In this document: positions 26,139 through 36,172 of the stretch, piece after piece
How positions within the stretch are numbered: the stretch's first letter is position 1
How the letters are laid out: every line of letters begins with the position of its first letter
DNA from: Betaproteobacteria bacterium HGW-Betaproteobacteria-1
GTDB lineage: Bacteria > Pseudomonadota > Gammaproteobacteria > Burkholderiales > Methylophilaceae
DNA: 64,000 nt
Direction of reading: 5' to 3'
NCBI GenBank assembly: GCA_002842435.1
Contig: PHCX01000007.1
Coordinates: forward strand, 1 to 64,000
Position numbers and translations under genes: made by a program
The notes under the pieces: model-generated
What the model saw: only the letters and a program-made list of their open reading frames with translations
Database searches by the model: none
What the model was told of the DNA's origin: nothing

Positions 26139-26885
26139 TCACTGGGTCTTGATCTCCGCGAACGTCCTCATCATTTCCTGCTGGTTCAGCCCGTCTATCA
26201 TCGCCGGGGCAAGCACATCCTCGCCCTGGAGCCAGCGGTCCCGGCTGCCGTCATCCGTCAGCGCAATGTGCAAGGCATGGTTGAGTTCGTACAATCCCCA
26301 GGCATAGCCGTTATCCAGCAGCGCCGATTGCATCGCGTTCTGCACGATGCCACGCACCACCAGGTGCGGCTGGGAAATCGGAATCACGATATCGCCCCCG
26401 GCCATTGCAGCGGCGCAGGCGCGCCTGTCATGGGAGGCGTGGCCGCGGCAAGCCAGCGTGCGCACTGGGTAGATGGTGCAGGCACCCTTGACGATAAAGG
26501 GGCAACGGCGGCGGCGTGTAATGCGTTCGACCTCGGACAAGCCACGGGTATCGGCATCGGCTTCGGCCACGCACTGCGCCAAGTCGATACCGCGCTCCCG
26601 CAGCCTTTCCGCCGTGGTGCGGATGAATCCGGCGATCAGCAGCACCTCGGGCGCGGTGGCGACAACGCGCAGACGGCAGCAGGCGGCGCAACCTTTGCGG
26701 CAATCCACTTCCGCTTGCCCCTCGGACTGGATTTCGACATTGCCGTCGAAGCTGCCGAAGGCAAGCGACAGCAGCCCTTCGATCAGTTCCGGCCTGCCGC
26801 GCCGCTGTGCCAGGATGTCGTCGAATGCGCCGTGCATGGCCTTGAAAAATGCCAGCGGGCTGTTATCCATGCCGCGCGTATTCAT
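26139..26885 (-). CDS. YkgJ-type cysteine-cluster protein
   Basis: A 248-residue protein with the YkgJ/UPF0153 cysteine cluster: C62, C66, C69, C70 (DCRKGCAACC) and a later CPF...ACTIYPVRTLACRGH set. The family is believed to hold zinc or an iron-sulfur cluster. The 60-residue N-terminal and long C-terminal extensions are unlike the short typical member. Its ATG overlaps the stop of a 38-codon gene upstream by ATGA. Context: an uncharacterised redox module in a nif region. Confidence 0.85.
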   Translation of the reverse strand: MNTRGMDNSPLAFFKAMHGAFDDILAQRRGRPELIEGLLSLAFGSFDGNVEIQSEGQAEVDCRKGCAACCRLRVVATAPEVLLIAGFIRTTAERLRERGIDLAQCVAEADADTRGLSEVERITRRRRCPFIVKGACTIYPVRTLACRGHASHDRRACAAAMAGGDIVIPISQPHLVVRGIVQNAMQSALLDNGYAWGLYELNHALHIALTDDGSRDRWLQGEDVLAPAMIDGLNQQEMMRTFAEIKTQ

Positions 26886-26998
26886 GCCGCGCGCTCCATA
26901 TCCATGCCGCGGAACACCGAACAGCGCCTAAACACCCATAGCGCCGGGAGCTCGTCCGCCAAGGCCTCAACAAAAGGCTGTTCGATTTGAAGTTTCAT
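26882..26998 (-). CDS. Very small protein (38 residues) coupled to the YkgJ gene
   Basis: Begins MKLQIEQPFVEALADELPAL and ends MERAA at a TGA that overlaps the next ATG by four bases. GGAG lies nine bases before the start. Codon use looks like its neighbours. No known family. A TGT-N10-ACA motif lies 28 bases upstream, but no -24/-12 promoter follows it. Confidence 0.5.
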   Translation of the reverse strand: MKLQIEQPFVEALADELPALWVFRRCSVFRGMDMERAA

Positions 26999-27102
26999 TG
27001 ATTGCTCTCCAAAGCTGGGCCCGTATGTCGACAATGCAACAAAAGGACCGAATCAAGCAGGTAGGAGCAAGAAAAATGCCTGCCCTGTTCCATTGCTCGG
27101 AT

Positions 27103-27993
27103 TCAATCCTCTCCGCCGGAAAACACCGAGGGCTCCATGGACCAGTTTTCGAGAACGCGGCCGGATTCATTGCCTACCGCGTCATAGCTGCGCTCTTCGA
27201 ACCGCACACGCCCATCCCGCGCCATGACCAGCACCGAACTTGAACGCGTTCCATGATCCGCCCCGACGACAAAGCAGGCGGAAAGACGCTCCTCCTCATC
27301 TTCATCCACGCCTGTGTCAGGCAGGCCGCTGGAATAGGTGGTACGGTCGCCAAGCATGGCAAAACCCGCGGCGGCAATGTCGTCCGGGCCCAATCCGCCG
27401 GCGCCAGGTTTGGGCAGGTCGGCGGCTCCGCGCGCAGCGGATGCGGCGAGTTTCGGGTACGCCGCCAGCAGGATGCTGAACCCGCCGTGCGTCAGCAGAT
27501 ACGCCCCCAGCAGGCTGTCCAGTTGCGCGCATTTCGGCCAACGCTCGTCCAGCAGGCCGTTGGAGACGGTATGTACCCCTTGCGTCAGTGCCAACGGCAG
27601 GCGCGTATGGGTTCCCGCGTAATACGCCTGGCGCGTCGAGCCGACGATCAGGTTGAAAGGCGGGTGGCTGCCGCGATTGCGCATGAACTGCCGCACATGC
27701 GCCACGGGGGTATCGTCGGATGCCAGGTAATCCAGCGTGAGTTGACCGCGCGAAGGCAACGCCGGGTCGACCGGTTCGCTATCGCGATACGGCGTCACAG
27801 CCGCGTAGCGCCCCTCGCGGGTGACGCCCATCCAGGCACCGCCGCGCGCCTCGTCGCGCCCGGCAAAACAATGCGGCGCATCCGGCCACCAGGCGGCCGG
27901 AGCCGCTGGCCGGTCATGCGGCCCGTCATGGTTCATCAACAGTATCAGGGGGAAATCGGGATGTGCGCGCCAGGCGATTGCGATCAGGCTCAT
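27103..27993 (-). CDS. NRDE (TANGO2-type) protein with altered active-site residues
   Basis: A 296-residue member of the NRDE/TANGO2 family, seen from the start pattern M-x-LIAIAWRAHP, then RPAAPAAWW near 28-36 and GGAWMGV-REGRYAAVT. Family members usually begin MC and have NRDE near residue 21. Here the second residue is serine and the motif is N21-H-D-G24, so an N-terminal cysteine nucleophile would be lost. TANGO2 proteins are linked to haem or acyl-lipid handling. Start ATG at 27993 chosen because the upstream residues do not fit the family. Confidence 0.82.
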   Translation of the reverse strand: MSLIAIAWRAHPDFPLILLMNHDGPHDRPAAPAAWWPDAPHCFAGRDEARGGAWMGVTREGRYAAVTPYRDSEPVDPALPSRGQLTLDYLASDDTPVAHVRQFMRNRGSHPPFNLIVGSTRQAYYAGTHTRLPLALTQGVHTVSNGLLDERWPKCAQLDSLLGAYLLTHGGFSILLAAYPKLAASAARGAADLPKPGAGGLGPDDIAAAGFAMLGDRTTYSSGLPDTGVDEDEEERLSACFVVGADHGTRSSSVLVMARDGRVRFEERSYDAVGNESGRVLENWSMEPSVFSGGED

Positions 27994-28053
27994 GAATTGT
28001 CTCGTTTGTCGTGAAATGGATGGTTCATGGCAAACAAGCAATAAACATGCACG

Positions 28054-28671
28054 TTATAGTCTGTAGCCCTCTTCCATCAGCACCTGCCTTACCACAGGCC
28101 GTTGCAGCATGCGCCGGTAATGCGCCAGACAGTTCGGCGGCAATTCCAGCTTGATCTTGTCAGCCCAGAACTCGACGTAGAACAGCGCGGCATCGGCGAT
28201 GCTGAAACTGCCGACGACATAATCCTTGCCGGCCAGCACTTCGCTCATTACGGCAAAACCTTTTTCGACAATCTCCCGGCCGCGTGCCTGTATGACTTCA
28301 TGATCGGCCTCATTGGCAGAGTAACTGGAAGTGGTGAAGATGCGTGTGTAACCCTGCCCGTGGATGGTACCAACGACATAATCCATGGTCTCGATCACGC
28401 GCATTTCGCCGTCGATATCGTCCGGCAGCAATTTTGCCTTGGGATAGCGTCGCGCCAGCCACCAGGCGATAGCCTGGAATTCGGTGATGGATGAACCATC
28501 ATCGCGGACCAGTGTGGGAATGGTGGCTTTGGGATTAATTGCGAGGTATTCCGGCTTGAACTGGTCGCCAGCCATCAGGTTGACCAGGTACACCTCGAAT
28601 GGAAGCTCCAGTTCTTCGAGCAGGATATGGATGCCGGTGGAGCATGAACCGGGCGTCATGTGAAATTTCAT
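28054..28671 (-). CDS. Glutathione S-transferase
   Basis: A 205-residue two-domain GST: thioredoxin-like N-terminus (1-80) with TPGSCSTGIHILLEEL, including S10 and C11 as likely thiol-contact residues, and P49-TLV plus the ESQ-like TEFQAI segment for glutathione binding; an all-helical C-terminal domain follows with SIADAALFYVE. It heads the redox module on the minus strand. A TGT-N10-ACA motif lies just 28 bases upstream. Nif-region GSTs have been noted in other betaproteobacteria, but the substrate is unknown. Confidence 0.9.
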   Translation of the reverse strand: MKFHMTPGSCSTGIHILLEELELPFEVYLVNLMAGDQFKPEYLAINPKATIPTLVRDDGSSITEFQAIAWWLARRYPKAKLLPDDIDGEMRVIETMDYVVGTIHGQGYTRIFTTSSYSANEADHEVIQARGREIVEKGFAVMSEVLAGKDYVVGSFSIADAALFYVEFWADKIKLELPPNCLAHYRRMLQRPVVRQVLMEEGYRL

Positions 28672-28889
28672 GGTAGGGGCCTATTTCAATCCAGACAGTG
28701 TTGCATTACCGACAAAATTGGCGGCACCCACTGATAAAGCATTAGCCGTGCCCGTTATCCCGATTCGCAATAGAAACAACAAACACCTGACATCCAGACA
28801 AAGACCTCTATAGCACGACAGCGAGATCCCTGTCGAAGAGCTGGGTTTGAAGCGCTGGCACCCGGTTTGGAGCTACCGGGTGCAGCTCG

Positions 28890-29960
28890 TTACTCCATCA
28901 GCGCCACGGATTTGACCTGTACCCAGACCTGCTGGCCGGGGGCTACGCCAAGCACAGCAACTGCACGCTGCGTCATGCGTGCGACCAGCGCAGAGCTGCC
29001 GACGAACACCCGCACCAGTGCCAGCCCCGGATGGTGGTCCTCGGCAATGGCGTCCACCCGGCCCGGCAGGATATTCTGGATACTGGTGTTCTCCTGCTCC
29101 TGCATCGAAAGGCTGACATCCCGGGCAAGAACCCGTACCCGCACGCGGCGGCCAGTCTCCAGACCCTGATCTCGCGTCCACAGGCTACCGCCGTTAAAAT
29201 CCACGCGCGCCAGATGCCATTCACTATCCCGCTCGGCGACGACGGCATCCAGCACCACCCCGGCATCCTCGCCCAACTGGAAAGGCAGGTCGAGCCGCGC
29301 CAGTGTCTCCAGCAGCGGGCCTTGCGCCACTGCCCTGCCGTCTTCCATGGCGACGATATAATCGGCAAGCCGCGCCACTTCATCCGGCGAATGGCTGACG
29401 TAGAGCACAGGGATTTCCAGTTCATCATGCAGGCGTTCCAGGTAAGGCAGTATTTCCTGCTTGCGCTTGAGGTCCAGAGCGGCAAGCGGTTCATCCATCA
29501 GCAACAGGCGCGGGTTGACGGCCAACGCCCGCGCGATGGCCACGCGCTGGCGTTCGCCGCCAGACAGCCGGTCCGGCTTGCGTTCGAGCAAATGACCGAT
29601 ACCCAGCAGTTCGATGGCCTGTTCCAGGCTGAATTTATGATTACCGGCGATGCGCCGCATGCCGTAACGCAGGTTACCCATGACCGAAAGATGCGGGAAC
29701 AGACTGGCTTCCTGAAACACATAGGCCAGCGGCCGTTTGTGCGTCGGCAGCCAGAAACCGTCACGTTGCCAGACATCGCCATTGATGCTCATCCGGCCAT
29801 GCGGCGTGCGCTCCAGCCCGGCGATGCAACGCAGCAAGGTGGTCTTGCCGGAGCCGGAGTGGCCGAACAGCGCTGTCACACCTCGACCCGGCAGGGCCAG
29901 GTCAACATCCAGGCTGAAGCCGGGCCAGGTGACGTGGAATTTCGCCTTGATCTCAGCCAT
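28890..29960 (-). CDS. modC: Molybdate ABC transporter ATPase ModC
   Basis: A 356-residue ABC ATPase with Walker A GHSGSGKTT, signature LSGGERQR, Walker B LLLMDEPLAALD and a C-terminal TOBE (mop) domain from about 285, which binds molybdate or tungstate for feedback. Energises uptake through ModB. The ATG at 29960 lies just past the modB stop (one base between), and the frame upstream of it is not conserved. Last gene of porin-modA2-modA-modB-modC. Confidence 0.96.
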   Translation of the reverse strand: MAEIKAKFHVTWPGFSLDVDLALPGRGVTALFGHSGSGKTTLLRCIAGLERTPHGRMSINGDVWQRDGFWLPTHKRPLAYVFQEASLFPHLSVMGNLRYGMRRIAGNHKFSLEQAIELLGIGHLLERKPDRLSGGERQRVAIARALAVNPRLLLMDEPLAALDLKRKQEILPYLERLHDELEIPVLYVSHSPDEVARLADYIVAMEDGRAVAQGPLLETLARLDLPFQLGEDAGVVLDAVVAERDSEWHLARVDFNGGSLWTRDQGLETGRRVRVRVLARDVSLSMQEQENTSIQNILPGRVDAIAEDHHPGLALVRVFVGSSALVARMTQRAVAVLGVAPGQQVWVQVKSVALME

Positions 29961-29961
29961 A

Positions 29962-30642
29962 TCACACGCCCCTCTTCGGGTTAGGACGCCAGACATAGAT
30001 CGTCAGCAGCACGGCAAAGGAGAACACCAGCATGACAGCTGCCAGATTGTGCGCCTGCATGTACTCCAGCGCTTCCACATGGTCGTAGATCTGCACCGAA
30101 GCCACACGGGTCTCGCCCGGGATGTTACCGCCTATCATCAGGACGACGCCGAACTCGCCGACCGTGTGCGCAAAAGTCAGGATGGAAGCCGAGAGAAATC
30201 CGGGCAGGGCCAGCGGTACCGCTACCGTAAAGAAGGCATCCAACGGCGAAGCGCGCAGCGTAGCGGCCACCTCCAGCGGTCGCTCGCCTATGCTCTCGAA
30301 CGCGGACTGCAAGGGCTGCACCATGAACGGCAGCGAATAGAACACGGAAGCGACCACCAGCCCCCAGAAGGTGAAAGGCAGCAGGCCGATGCCCAGCGCT
30401 TCGGTCAGGTGACCGACCGGCCCATTCGGCCCCATGCCGAGCAGCAGGTAGAAACCCAACACGGATGGCGGCAGCACCAGCGGCAAGGCGACGACCGCGC
30501 CTATCGGCCCTTTCCACCAGGCCTTGGTACGCGCCAGCCACCAGGCAATGGGGGTTCCCACAAACAGCAGGATCAGGGTGACGATGCTCGCCAGCCGGAT
30601 GGTCAGCCAGATGGCCTGCAGGTCACTATCGCTCAAATGCAT
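29962..30642 (-). CDS. modB: Molybdate ABC transporter permease ModB
   Basis: A 226-residue inner-membrane permease with five to six helices. The EAA loop is seen in [25 protein letters not shown] (about 135-160), where ModC docks, and [14 protein letters not shown] is a ModB hallmark. It follows modA by 88 bases and is practically joined to modC. Confidence 0.96.
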   Translation of the reverse strand: MHLSDSDLQAIWLTIRLASIVTLILLFVGTPIAWWLARTKAWWKGPIGAVVALPLVLPPSVLGFYLLLGMGPNGPVGHLTEALGIGLLPFTFWGLVVASVFYSLPFMVQPLQSAFESIGERPLEVAATLRASPLDAFFTVAVPLALPGFLSASILTFAHTVGEFGVVLMIGGNIPGETRVASVQIYDHVEALEYMQAHNLAAVMLVFSFAVLLTIYVWRPNPKRGV

Positions 30643-30730
30643 GCATGTCTTTCATCAGTTCGGTCATTGGGATTCTACGCAAATGTGTCTGCTGTATCGA
30701 ACGGGGATTTAATTCTTAATTCGTAATGCG

Positions 30731-31504
30731 TCATTCACTGCCGGCCGCTTCACCCGGCAGAACAAAACCATATTTCGTCATCACCGCACGTGCCGGTTTG
30801 CTACCCATGTAGCCAGCGAAACGCTTGGCCAGCGCACTACCATCGGCACGTTTGGTGATAATGAAACCCTGTTCCAGCGGCTCGTGCAACTTGTCTGGAA
30901 TCAGCCAGTAGCCGCCCTTGCCGGCCAGTTCTGGATTGACCGCCAGCGCCAGAGCGATGATACCGACCTGGGCATTGCCGGACTGTACGAATTGCGCCGT
31001 GTGCGCGATGTTCTCGCCATAGACCAATTTGGGCTCGACCTTCTCCCACAGACCGGCGGCGCGCAAGGCCTCCTCGGCACGCTTGCCGTAAGGCGCATGT
31101 CTGGGGTTGGCAATGGCGATACGGGTGATTTTGTCATTCAGCAGGCTTTCCAGTGTCATCTGCGAAGCATCCATGGTGGCACTCCACAACACGATGCGGC
31201 CAAAGGCATAAGGCGTCACTTCGGAGGCGGCCAGCCCTGCCTTCGCCAAGGCACGCGGAAAAGCGATGTCCGCAGAAAAATACAGGTCATAGGGCGCACC
31301 CTGCTGGATCTGTGTGTTGAACTTGCCGGAAGAGCCATAAATCACTTCCACCTCGTCGGCCGGATTTGCCTGTTTGAAGGAGGTAACGATTTCATCCATG
31401 GCAAATTTGAGGTCGGCGGCTGCAGCCACCGTGACTTTTTCCGCATGGGCAGGCAAGCCGAGGGCTATGGAACAAACAAACAGCAACACTTTGAACAGTT
31501 TCAT
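30731..31504 (-). CDS. modA: Molybdate-binding periplasmic protein ModA
   Basis: A 257-residue binding protein with a signal peptide cleaved after LPAHA (residue 21). Oxyanion-contact segments include AAAADLKFAMDEI near residue 28 and YGSSGKFNTQI near 56. Belongs to the ModA clade that is common in nif-linked mod operons. It is adjacent to a second, divergent ModA-type gene 18 bases upstream. Confidence 0.93.
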   Translation of the reverse strand: MKLFKVLLFVCSIALGLPAHAEKVTVAAAADLKFAMDEIVTSFKQANPADEVEVIYGSSGKFNTQIQQGAPYDLYFSADIAFPRALAKAGLAASEVTPYAFGRIVLWSATMDASQMTLESLLNDKITRIAIANPRHAPYGKRAEEALRAAGLWEKVEPKLVYGENIAHTAQFVQSGNAQVGIIALALAVNPELAGKGGYWLIPDKLHEPLEQGFIITKRADGSALAKRFAGYMGSKPARAVMTKYGFVLPGEAAGSE

Positions 31505-31522
31505 GATGGTATTTCCCTTAAA

Positions 31523-33660
<2,138 letters not shown>

Positions 33661-33698
33661 TTCAATCCCCTTTTCATCAAGACAAATAAAAGACAAAT

Positions 33699-33722
33699 CG
33701 CAATATAGATAACTACATATCG
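33699..33722 (-). promoter_or_regulatory. ModE operator upstream of the porin-mod operon
   Basis: Minus strand CGATATGTAGTTATCTATATTGCG is an imperfect palindrome with CGATAT and ATATTGCG arms, like Escherichia coli ModE sites (CG-TATAT...TA-ATAACG type). It agrees at 18 of 24 positions with the site before modE and lies 38 bases before the porin start. Confidence 0.8.
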
Positions 33723-33781
33723 ATAGACAAAAAAACTACAGTTAAGGAAACGCTGAATAAATGAGTGAGCGGGATGAAGTG

Positions 33782-33874
33782 CCAGGCGCCCGGAACGCAG
33801 CAGCCGAGATAGTATGCGTTATACAGCGAGGTTGTGAGTACCGCGCAACGCAGCAATTCGCCCGCGTAGCCATT
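33782..33874. repeat. 94-bp palindromic repeat family, copy B
   Basis: Begins CCAGGCGCCCGG, holds an internal hairpin (GTATGCGTTATAC) and ends GTACCGCGCAACGCAGCA...GTAGCCATTT. An outer inverted pair, GGAAACGCTGAATAAAT (33748) and ATTTAGTCAGTGTTTCC (33871), encloses it. Confidence 0.8.
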
Positions 33875-33895
33875 TAGTCAGTGTTTCCCTAAACG

Positions 33896-34705
33896 TTAGC
33901 TGCTGACCCCCATAATGACGCTGCTGGCCTTGAACACGGCGCAAACCACAACCCCCTCCTTCAACCCCAGGTTGCCGATGCTGTCGTTGGTAATCACCAC
34001 GCTGACGGTATTGCCGCCTTCCAGACGCATGACCACCTCGGCATTCACATTGCCCGGCACAATGCGTTCGATACGGCCAGTCAGCCTGTTACGGGCGCTG
34101 ACCTTGTCAGCTACATCCGGCATGGCCAGGATGATCCAGCTGGCCTTTACCAAAGCCCAGGCTTCGCTGCCCACCTTCAGGTCAAGATCGCTCAAACCAT
34201 CATGCGTGATGACGGAGTGGATCTTGTCGCCCCCGGTCAAGGTCAGTTCAACCTCGACATTGACGGGACCCAATTTGATGGCGCTGACCTTGCCGAAGAA
34301 CTGGTTTCTGGCACTGGTTTTCACGGATAACCTCCTGATCATTTGATAAATATTGTCAAAATCCTGGATGCCGGCACTGGCGGCTTCCAGGAAACGTTTC
34401 TGTTCCCGGCGCAAGGCACGATAGACATCGACCAGGCGGATACCGGTTGCGGACAATTGCGTACCGCCGCCGCCCTTGCCTCCAGTCATGGTGATGACCA
34501 ATGGCTCACCGAACATGCCGTTCATGGCATCCACTGCATCCCATGCGCCTTTGTAACTGAGCCCCACCGCCTTGGCCGCCTGCGTGATGGAACCGCAATC
34601 GCCGATCTTCTCCAGCAACGTAATGCGCTTGTCGCTCAGCAGGTTCTGATCGTCCCTGCCCATTGCCAGCGAACCGACGATCTTCAGCTCATTATGTCCG
34701 GTCAT
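33896..34705 (-). CDS. modE: Molybdate-responsive regulator ModE
   Basis: A 269-residue DNA-binding protein: an N-terminal winged helix-turn-helix (about 15-120, with GSITQAAKAVGLSYKGAWDA as the recognition part) and two C-terminal mop domains (about 127-195 and 200-268), each beginning SARNxxxGxxxxI. With molybdate bound it represses mod genes. The ATG at 34705 has GGAGA upstream; the longer frame crosses the promoter. Its own promoter region has a sigma-54 element, a NifA site and a ModE-type operator. Confidence 0.96.
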   Translation of the reverse strand: MTGHNELKIVGSLAMGRDDQNLLSDKRITLLEKIGDCGSITQAAKAVGLSYKGAWDAVDAMNGMFGEPLVITMTGGKGGGGTQLSATGIRLVDVYRALRREQKRFLEAASAGIQDFDNIYQMIRRLSVKTSARNQFFGKVSAIKLGPVNVEVELTLTGGDKIHSVITHDGLSDLDLKVGSEAWALVKASWIILAMPDVADKVSARNRLTGRIERIVPGNVNAEVVMRLEGGNTVSVVITNDSIGNLGLKEGVVVCAVFKASSVIMGVSS

Positions 34706-34723
34706 GAATTTCTCCGTCTTTGT

Positions 34724-34747
34724 CGTAATAAAGACGATTATATATCG
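34724..34747 (-). promoter_or_regulatory. ModE operator upstream of modE
   Basis: Minus strand CGATATATAATCGTCTTTATTACG, 18 of 24 identical to the operator before the porin gene. It overlaps the expected start of the sigma-54 transcript (about 34749), so it would repress modE itself. Confidence 0.75.
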
Positions 34748-34760
34748 ACGTCCAAAGTAA

Positions 34761-34776
34761 TGCAGATTCCATGCCA
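34761..34776 (-). promoter_or_regulatory. Sigma-54 type promoter of modE
   Basis: TGGCAT-GGAAT-CTGCA on the minus strand, with GG and GC ten bases apart and the variant -12 start C. A NifA site lies 76 bases upstream, the spacing seen in the other nif promoters here. Confidence 0.7.
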
Positions 34777-34851
34777 ACACCATTCAATCTTTATTATTCA
34801 TATAGTTATGAATAATGGACAATACAACCTAATAGATACGTACACTGCATT

Positions 34852-34867
34852 TGTCGCATTTGCGACA
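34852..34867. promoter_or_regulatory. NifA upstream activator site before modE
   Basis: TGT-CGCATTTGCG-ACA matches TGT-N10-ACA and is almost fully palindromic. It lies six bases after the stop of the neighbouring gene. Confidence 0.8.
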
Positions 34868-34873
34868 AGCATT

Positions 34874-35233
34874 TCATACCGCCAGCGAAAACAATTCCGG
34901 CTGGTTCTTGCGGTATACCCGCAACCACATCAATGTCGCCGGCACCATGGAACGCACGGCAAACCAAAGGGCATCGCGCTCGAACCCGCCGACCAGCTTC
35001 AGCTGCGAATCCAGCACTGCCCAGCCCGACCATTCGATCTCCGGCATCTGCCATTTGATTTCATCCGGCAGACTCGCTGCACTTTCAGCCATGATGCGCA
35101 TCTGCCGCAGGGTTTCCTGCTGCGTGATACGGCTGGCAAAGAACTCTTCCGGCTCAATGCCTTCCGTCAGCGTCAGGATTGCCTCTCCGGCATCCTCCAA
35201 TATTCCCAGCAACGCACCCTCCAACAGGCTCAT
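34874..35233 (-). CDS. Unknown protein at the end of the fix operon
   Basis: A 119-residue soluble protein, acidic at the N-terminus (LEDAGEAILTLTEGIEPEEFFASR) and with aromatic residues in WSGWAVLDSQLKLVG towards the middle. No known family is recognised. The start overlaps the stop of the TPR-like gene upstream by ATGA. As last gene of the fixABCX-FeSI operon it is expected to be made only under nitrogen fixation. Confidence 0.75.
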   Translation of the reverse strand: MSLLEGALLGILEDAGEAILTLTEGIEPEEFFASRITQQETLRQMRIMAESAASLPDEIKWQMPEIEWSGWAVLDSQLKLVGGFERDALWFAVRSMVPATLMWLRVYRKNQPELFSLAV

Positions 35234-35718
35234 GCTGCAGCCCCCATGGCATATGACTCGATCACCGAGGCACCGACCGTATCCGCCGGATCGATCTCGC
35301 GCAGCTTGGCGAGGATTTCATGGGCTTCTGCCACGCGTTCATGACGCAAACGGATAAAGGCCAGCGCCTTGAGGCTGAACAGGTAGAAATGCTGCGGCGC
35401 CGCCACGTTGCCCCAGTCGCAGGAAGTGCTATTCAGCAAATGCCAGTCGGAGCTAATACCGGCCTGTCGCGCGGCGGCATCCAGCGCCATGCAGGCGGCA
35501 TGGTCGGCATCGGTCAGGCGCTTGCGGTTGAAGTACAGCTTGTAGAGCAGGTAGTAGACATGCAGGCAATCCGGATCTGTCGCCTGCGCGCGCCACAGCA
35601 GGGATTCCGCTTCGCGCCACTCGCCCAGTGCCGCCAGCGCGGCGGAAACATAACCTGCCACGCGCGGCGGCAGGTCGCCGGGCAAGGCGATACCCTGAAA
35701 AACCTGGTTACCAGACAC
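35230..35718 (-). CDS. TPR-like protein in the fix operon
   Basis: A 162-residue helical protein with helix pairs that look like tetratricopeptide repeats: ALAALGEWREAESLLWRAQATDP (about 27-49) and LKALAFIRLRHERVAEAHEILAKLREIDP (about 117-145). Likely a protein-protein adaptor. It overlaps the end of the FeSI gene by 11 bases and the following gene by 4, so translation of all three is coupled. Confidence 0.78.
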   Translation of the reverse strand: MSGNQVFQGIALPGDLPPRVAGYVSAALAALGEWREAESLLWRAQATDPDCLHVYYLLYKLYFNRKRLTDADHAACMALDAAARQAGISSDWHLLNSTSCDWGNVAAPQHFYLFSLKALAFIRLRHERVAEAHEILAKLREIDPADTVGASVIESYAMGAAA

Positions 35719-36031
35719 TTTCCGGTGCTTTCAGGCGCTCGACCACTTCATCACCCAACAGGTGTTTATCAATGATCTCGACCACGTCTTCCTTGCTGAC
35801 ACCGCTGTACATGACGGCGTCCGGATAGACCAGCACGTTGGGGCCGCTATCGCAGGGGCCAAGACAACCGGAATAAGTCACGGAAAACTTGTCCCACAAA
35901 TTGCGTGCCTGTGCCTGCTGCCAGAAAGCCTGCACGATATCATTGCCGCCTTTGGCCTGGCATGAACCGCGAGGATGGCCGGCTGGTCGCGCCTGGTTGC
36001 AGACAAAAACGTGCTTGAGGGGTTTGGGCAT
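35708..36031 (-). CDS. [2Fe-2S] ferredoxin of Shethna I type (thioredoxin-like fold)
   Basis: A 107-residue thioredoxin-like [2Fe-2S] ferredoxin. Ligands are C11, C24, C56 and C60 in VFVCNQARPAGHPRGSC and SGCLGPCDSG, very like Azotobacter FeSI, with the shared block NVLVYPDAVMYSGV. Its exact role in diazotrophs is not settled; redox signalling or electron transfer near nitrogenase is proposed. Follows fixX with a CACAGAG element between. Confidence 0.9.
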   Translation of the reverse strand: MPKPLKHVFVCNQARPAGHPRGSCQAKGGNDIVQAFWQQAQARNLWDKFSVTYSGCLGPCDSGPNVLVYPDAVMYSGVSKEDVVEIIDKHLLGDEVVERLKAPESVW

Positions 36032-36063
36032 GATGACTCCTGAAAATTAAACCTAAATCGAAT

Positions 36064-36161
36064 CAGCCACAGAGCTCACAAAGGACACAGAGAAAAAACC
36101 GTTTAGTAACAACGATTGGTGAAACAATGACTTTCTCTGTGATCTCTGTGTCCTCTGTGGC
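36064..36161. repeat. CACAGAG hairpin element, copy 4
   Basis: Left arm GCCACAGAGCTCACAAAGGACACAGAG (one unit changed to CACAAAG), right arm TTTCTCTGTGATCTCTGTGTCCTCTGTGGC. It fills the spacer between fixX and the FeSI-type gene. Confidence 0.85.
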
Positions 36162-36172
36162 AAAAATGTTCT

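Noticed and set aside
27026..27041. TGT-CGACAATGCA-ACA motif upstream of the 38-codon gene, as a NifA site
   Set aside because: No -24/-12 element lies between it and the gene, and the motif alone is expected by chance in 64 kb.
28699..28714. TGT-TGCATTACCG-ACA motif upstream of the GST gene
   Set aside because: Only 28 bases from the start codon, with no sigma-54 promoter in the remaining space; kept only as a remark.
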